Origin: UBA9547 sp043769845
Lineage (GTDB): Bacteria; Bacteroidota; Bacteroidia; Cytophagales; UBA9547
NCBI GenBank assembly: GCA_043769845.1
Contig: JAYVIX010000045.1
Location: forward strand, 1-8,862
Direction: 5' to 3'
DNA: 8,862 nucleotides
The position numbers and the translations under genes are program-made. The notes beneath the pieces were generated by a model, which had not been told where the DNA came from, did not search any database, and saw only the letters and a list, made by a program, of their open reading frames with translations. Every line of letters begins with the position of its first letter. Positions within the stretch are counted from its first letter, which is position 1. Positions 6,298 through 8,862 of this stretch are shown piece after piece.

Positions 6298-6337
6298 ATT
6301 TGGTCACGTTTCTCCAAAAATAGAAATGTGACCAAAT
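6298..6337 (+). terminator. Long hairpin after trpB, probable terminator
   Basis: The arms at 6298-6313 and 6322-6337 pair over 16 bp around an 8-base loop (CCAAAAAT); the only imperfection is one G-U wobble (6308 with 6327). The core is TTTGGTCACGTTTCT with its complement. It begins 6 bases after the trpB stop. There is no T-run on the + strand 3' side, while the 5' flank is A-rich, so as an intrinsic terminator it would work better for a - strand transcript. It may instead stabilise the 3' end of the trpB message. Confidence 0.55.
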
Positions 6338-6541
6338 AAAGCAACCTTCATTTCCTCCATCAGCATCATTTCATTACAACCTACTTGCTGTTTTTCCGTC
6401 CGAACTTAAACGAAAATTTATTCATTATAAAAATGGCAAATCGAAACCATCAATCGTTTTGCCTTTAGTGGTTTGAAACTATTTGCAGAACATTGGCAAT
6501 ATATTCGGTTCTTTGTAGTATCAACATCCATTATCATTATT

Positions 6542-7657
6542 TTGAAAACATTCGAAGCATTAGGAATTTCAGAGTCAATCATCAAAGCATTAGCTGAAAA
6601 CAAGATTGTCACTCCTTCCGAAATTCAGGAAAAAGCCATTCCATTTCTTATACAAAAAGGAACCGATTTTATCGGCCAAGCACAAACAGGAACAGGCAAA
6701 ACAGCCGCTTTTGGGCTGCCAGTTCTCCACCAAATAGATCCTACTTCAGACAAAATCCAAGTACTTATCCTTTGTCCCACACGTGAGTTGTGCCAACAAA
6801 TTGCCAAACAGCTTTTTAGTTTTACCAAATATTCGGAGCAAAAAATATTTGTAGAAGCAGTGTTCGGTGGGGCACCAATTGGGATTCAAATCAGTCGTTT
6901 GCAAAGAACCACGCACATTGTAGTGGCGACCCCAGGTCGTTTGGTCGATTTGCAAGAAAAACAAGCCATAGATTTGAGTCGTGTAAAAACAGTGGTTTTG
7001 GACGAAGCGGACGAAATGCTCACTTTGGGTTTCAAAGACGATTTGGACAAAATCCTACTGAGTATCAAGAACAAAAAAGCCACTTGGTTGTTTTCGGCCA
7101 CGATGAACCAAGGAATCAAAGCCATCATTCACAATTACATGTCGGCTGATGCGTTCAAAATTGAGGTCAACAAAAAGGAAACCGTCAACAAAGACATTCT
7201 GCATCAATATGTGATTTGCGACCCGAAAGAGAAAACAGAAATGCTTACTCATTTTCTGAAATCGCAGGGCCAAAACCGTGGCGTGATTTTTTGCAGAACC
7301 AAGGCGAGTACCATCGCATTGAATGATTTGTTGAAATCGAAAAACTATTTGTGTGACACCATTCATGGCGACCTCAAACAAATAGAACGCGACAAGGCAA
7401 TGCGTGCTTTTAAAAACACGAAAGTGCAAATATTGATCGCTACTGATATTGCCGCCAGAGGAATAGATGTCGAAAACCTCGCCTATGTGGTGCATTACGA
7501 ACTTCCTGATCAAGACGAATACTACACTCACCGAAGCGGCCGTACTGCGAGAGCTGGTAAAAAAGGACTTTCGTTAGCCATCATCACGCCCAAAGAATTG
7601 CAAGCATTACGAGCTATCGAAAACAAATTGGGAATTAAAATCGTGGAAGCAAAATAG
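6542..7657 (+). CDS. DEAD-box ATP-dependent RNA helicase, short form
   Basis: The roughly 371-residue product has both RecA-like domains of a DEAD-box helicase, which unwinds RNA duplexes using ATP in ribosome assembly, decay or cold adaptation. In order: a Q motif (TPSEIQEKAIP, Gln29), motif I AQTGTGKT at 47-54, Ia PTREL at 79-83, TPGR at 130-133, DEAD at 154-157, SAT at 185-187, then GVIFCRT, ATDIAARGID and HRSGRTARAG. The protein ends soon after domain 2, without the basic or RNA-binding tail of many DeaD/RhlE proteins. No ATG is available in frame: a TAA stands at 6428-6430 and the first internal Met is deep in domain 1. I favour TTG at 6542 because MKTFEALGIS is where relatives begin. 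A TTG at 6473 would add 23 mostly hydrophobic residues foreign to the family. ATT codons just upstream are another possibility. The stop codon lies inside the period-7 repeat. Confidence 0.93.
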   Translation: MKTFEALGISESIIKALAENKIVTPSEIQEKAIPFLIQKGTDFIGQAQTGTGKTAAFGLPVLHQIDPTSDKIQVLILCPTRELCQQIAKQLFSFTKYSEQKIFVEAVFGGAPIGIQISRLQRTTHIVVATPGRLVDLQEKQAIDLSRVKTVVLDEADEMLTLGFKDDLDKILLSIKNKKATWLFSATMNQGIKAIIHNYMSADAFKIEVNKKETVNKDILHQYVICDPKEKTEMLTHFLKSQGQNRGVIFCRTKASTIALNDLLKSKNYLCDTIHGDLKQIERDKAMRAFKNTKVQILIATDIAARGIDVENLAYVVHYELPDQDEYYTHRSGRTARAGKKGLSLAIITPKELQALRAIENKLGIKIVEAK

Positions 7658-7700
7658 TGGTTAGTAGATAGTGGTTAGTAGACTAACCACTATCTACTAA
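7655..7700. repeat. Heptamer array forming a perfect 19-bp palindrome
   Basis: TAGTGGTTAGTAGA occurs twice in perfect tandem (7655-7668 and 7669-7682), each copy being two related 7-mers (TAGTGGT, TAGTAGA). The second part is followed by its inverse complement: 7661-7679 pairs perfectly with 7682-7700 with only AG between, so the loop would open to about four bases. The helicase TAG stop (7655-7657) is the first three bases of the array. Only TTT follows the right arm, so terminator function is possible but not typical. It is related in period and composition to 3299-3333. Confidence 0.75.
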
Positions 7701-7717
7701 TTTAAAAAAACCTTTTT

Positions 7718-8480
7718 ATGAAAATGCCTTCAAAATCAATGAATATTATTTCATTAATTTTTATGTTTAGTTTAATGTCTTTTGTGATGTTTCAAAAGAA
7801 AGCGATTCGTGTTTTTCTGATTGGCGATTCTACCATTTCGATCAAAGAAACCTACGCCTATCCCGAAACGGGGTGGGGAATGCCTTTTGTGCATTTTTTC
7901 GATTCGACAGTGGTGGTCGAAAATCATGCGAAGAACGGAAGGAGCACCCCGCACTTTTATTTCAGAAAACAGGTGGCAACCTGTGGCCGAGCAATTGAAA
8001 GAAGGCGATTATGTGTTTATGCAGTTTGGTCACAATGACGAATCGAAAGAAAAAGTAGACCGCTACACCACGCCAGATGAGTATAAAAACAACCTGCGAA
8101 AATTTATCAAAGAAACGAAAGCCAGCAAAGCAATCCCTGTTTTGTTGACACCTGTTAGCCGTAGAAAATTTGATTCTACATGAAAAGTACTTCAAACACA
8201 TCTGGTTTACTCGGCTTTGGTACGCGAAATAGCCAAGGAACAGCAAGTAGCACTGATCGATTTGGACAAGAAAAGCCAAGAATTGTACCAGAAATTGGGT
8301 GATGAACAATCGAAATTATTGTTTTTGTGGGTCGAGCCAGGCGAACATCCCAATTATCCAAAAGGCAAACAAGACAACACCCATTTCAACGAATTGGGAG
8401 CCAGAAAAATAGCACAATTGGTTTTGGCCGAGATTCAAGGATTGAAATTAGAATTGGCCGATCAAGTGGTGAAAAGGTGA
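7718..8480 (+). pseudogene. SGNH esterase (rhamnogalacturonan acetylesterase-like), frameshift plus in-frame stop
   Basis: Joined across two lesions, this gives a protein of about 253 residues of the SGNH/GDSL family, resembling rhamnogalacturonan acetylesterases that remove acetyl groups from pectin. The N-terminus has a hydrophobic export signal (MNIISLIFMFSLMSFVMF). Catalytic blocks are all recoverable: block I Ser38 in FLIGDST, Gly74 in AKNGRST, Asn106 in MQFGHND, and the Asp/His pair in DNTHFNELGARK (Asp codon 8373, His codon 8382). Lesion 1 is one extra C in the CCCC run at 7947-7950: frame 2 reads to NGRST and frame 3 then continues as RTFISENRW. Lesion 2 is TGA at 8181-8183 within KFDST-stop-KVLQTHLVYSALV, where a Gly (GGA) would fit by one base change; the frame is otherwise unbroken to the natural stop at 8478-8480. 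The decay looks recent. A sequencing error could explain the C-run, but not easily both lesions. Confidence 0.85.
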
Positions 8481-8511
8481 TTTTTTTACTGTCTAGAGGT
8501 GGAAGTGCGAT

Positions 8512-8551
8512 TGGTCTTTGAAAAGGCTTTGTGCTGAATTTTCAAAGACCA
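8512..8551 (+). terminator. Hairpin downstream of the broken esterase
   Basis: The arm at 8512-8524 (TGGTCTTTGAAAA) pairs perfectly over 13 bp with 8539-8551 (TTTTCAAAGACCA) around a 14-base loop. It lies 31 bases after the esterase stop codon. No T-run follows, so termination efficiency is doubtful, but position and stem quality suggest the end of that transcript. Confidence 0.55.
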
Positions 8552-8595
8552 TCATCAAATTCAGAATCAGAAGAATAAAAATGAATATTATTTTA

Positions 8596-8603
8596 TATTT
8601 TTG
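8596..8603 (+). promoter_or_regulatory. Candidate Bacteroidota -7 box for the fumarase gene
   Basis: TATTTTTG fits TAnnTTTG exactly and lies 56 bases before the fumarase ATG. No TTTG -33 element is visible at the right distance upstream. An alternative reading uses the TTTG at 8600-8603 as the -33 element, with the poorer CGTATTTG (8623-8630) as the -7 box after a 19-base spacer. Either would separate fumarase expression from the broken esterase. Confidence 0.35.
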
Positions 8604-8659
8604 ATATTTTTTATTGCCTCTGCGTATTTGTAATTTGCCACCTTAAAATCTTCGAAAAG

Positions 8660-8862
8660 ATGGCCGACTTTAAATACCAAAAACCTTTCCCAATCAAAAA
8701 AGACACTACTGAATACAAACTAATCAGTAAAGACTTTGTATCTACTATTGAAATTGACGGTCGCAAAATTCTAAAAGTCGATCCGAAAGCATTGGAGCTG
8801 CTTGCCGAACAAGCAATGGCAGATGTTTCTTTCTTTCTTCGAACAGCACATCTTTCTAAACT
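8660..8862 (+). CDS. Class I fumarate hydratase, 3' end beyond window
   Basis: Only the first 67 codons are present. The sequence starts MADFKYQKPFPIKKDTTEYK and continues through LISKDFVSTIEIDGRKILKV, ALELLAEQAMADVSFFLR and TAHLSK. This tracks closely with the N-terminus of class I fumarases (E. coli FumA/FumB: YQAPFPLKKDDTEYYLLT, ILKVAPEALTLLARQAF, FMLRPAH), iron-sulfur enzymes that interconvert fumarate and malate in the TCA cycle. The [4Fe-4S] cysteines and catalytic region lie past the window end, so an intact gene cannot be confirmed. The ATG follows an A-rich site (TTCGAAAAG). Full-length relatives are about 540 residues. The family call is strong; which paralogue (FumA- or FumB-like) has no meaning here. 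Confidence 0.9.
   Translation, partial: MADFKYQKPFPIKKDTTEYKLISKDFVSTIEIDGRKILKVDPKALELLAEQAMADVSFFLRTAHLSK

Noticed and set aside
6512..6544. TTTG (6512) and TTATTTTG (6537) as a helicase promoter
   Set aside because: The spacing is reasonable, but transcription would start after the proposed TTG start codon, so it is probably chance in AT-rich DNA.
7055..7531. 158-residue antisense frame inside the helicase gene
   Set aside because: It is the complement of conserved helicase motifs, has no recognisable domain, and is best explained as a shadow frame.
8181..8183. TGA read as glycine (alternative genetic code)
   Set aside because: A Gly fits here, but the same gene also has a frameshift, and other genes end normally at TGA or use GGN for Gly; a simple nonsense mutation suffices.

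Overview
The window looks like a piece of a Bacteroidota chromosome, probably Cytophagales-like. This rests on several points. The first gene has a lipobox of the form FSSC-K-K. Ribosome binding sites are weak and A-rich. Two TAnnTTTG boxes of the Bacteroidota -7 type occur at 5069-5076 and 8596-8603. The recognised proteins (M3 oligoendopeptidase, TrpB, short DEAD-box helicase, class I fumarase, rhamnogalacturonan-acetylesterase-type SGNH hydrolase) read like Bacteroidota versions. Genus-level placement is inference. Every gene supported here is on the + strand.

Layout. At 2-739 is the 3' part of a lipoprotein carrying three bulb-type (B-) lectin repeats. It runs directly into the out-of-frame C-terminal remnant of an NmrA/SDR-like NAD(P)-binding protein (about 714-920), followed by a strong terminator hairpin (962-996). 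A gene-free stretch of about 600 bases (997-1600) holds a hairpin, two REP-like palindromes nested inside a 9-bp inverted repeat, and five 11-bp-phased CCGAC repeats. Then come an M3 oligoendopeptidase (1601-3292), a period-7 intergenic repeat (3299-3333), a signal-less class C beta-lactamase-fold serine hydrolase (3356-4408), an overlapping VapBC-type toxin-antitoxin pair (4430-5037), and a tryptophan synthase beta gene outside any visible trp operon (5099-6292). Next are a long hairpin (6298-6337), a DEAD-box RNA helicase without an ATG start (6542-7657), a second period-7 repeat that forms a perfect 19-bp palindrome and contains the helicase stop codon (7655-7700), a broken SGNH esterase (7718-8480), another hairpin (8512-8551), and the 5' end of a class I fumarate hydratase (8660-8862, cut by the window end).

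How the genes relate. Most of this is housekeeping or degradative content rather than one pathway: peptide turnover, tryptophan synthesis, RNA remodelling and the TCA cycle. The serine hydrolase and toxin-antitoxin pair are closely spaced and could be co-transcribed; trpB has its own promoter-like box. I do not see a defence system, phage, CRISPR array or tRNA. The most unusual material is non-coding or decayed: the lectin/NmrA fusion scar, the REP-like plus 11-bp-phased repeat block, the two heptamer arrays beside stop codons, and the esterase that keeps all its catalytic residues yet carries one frameshift and one in-frame TGA.
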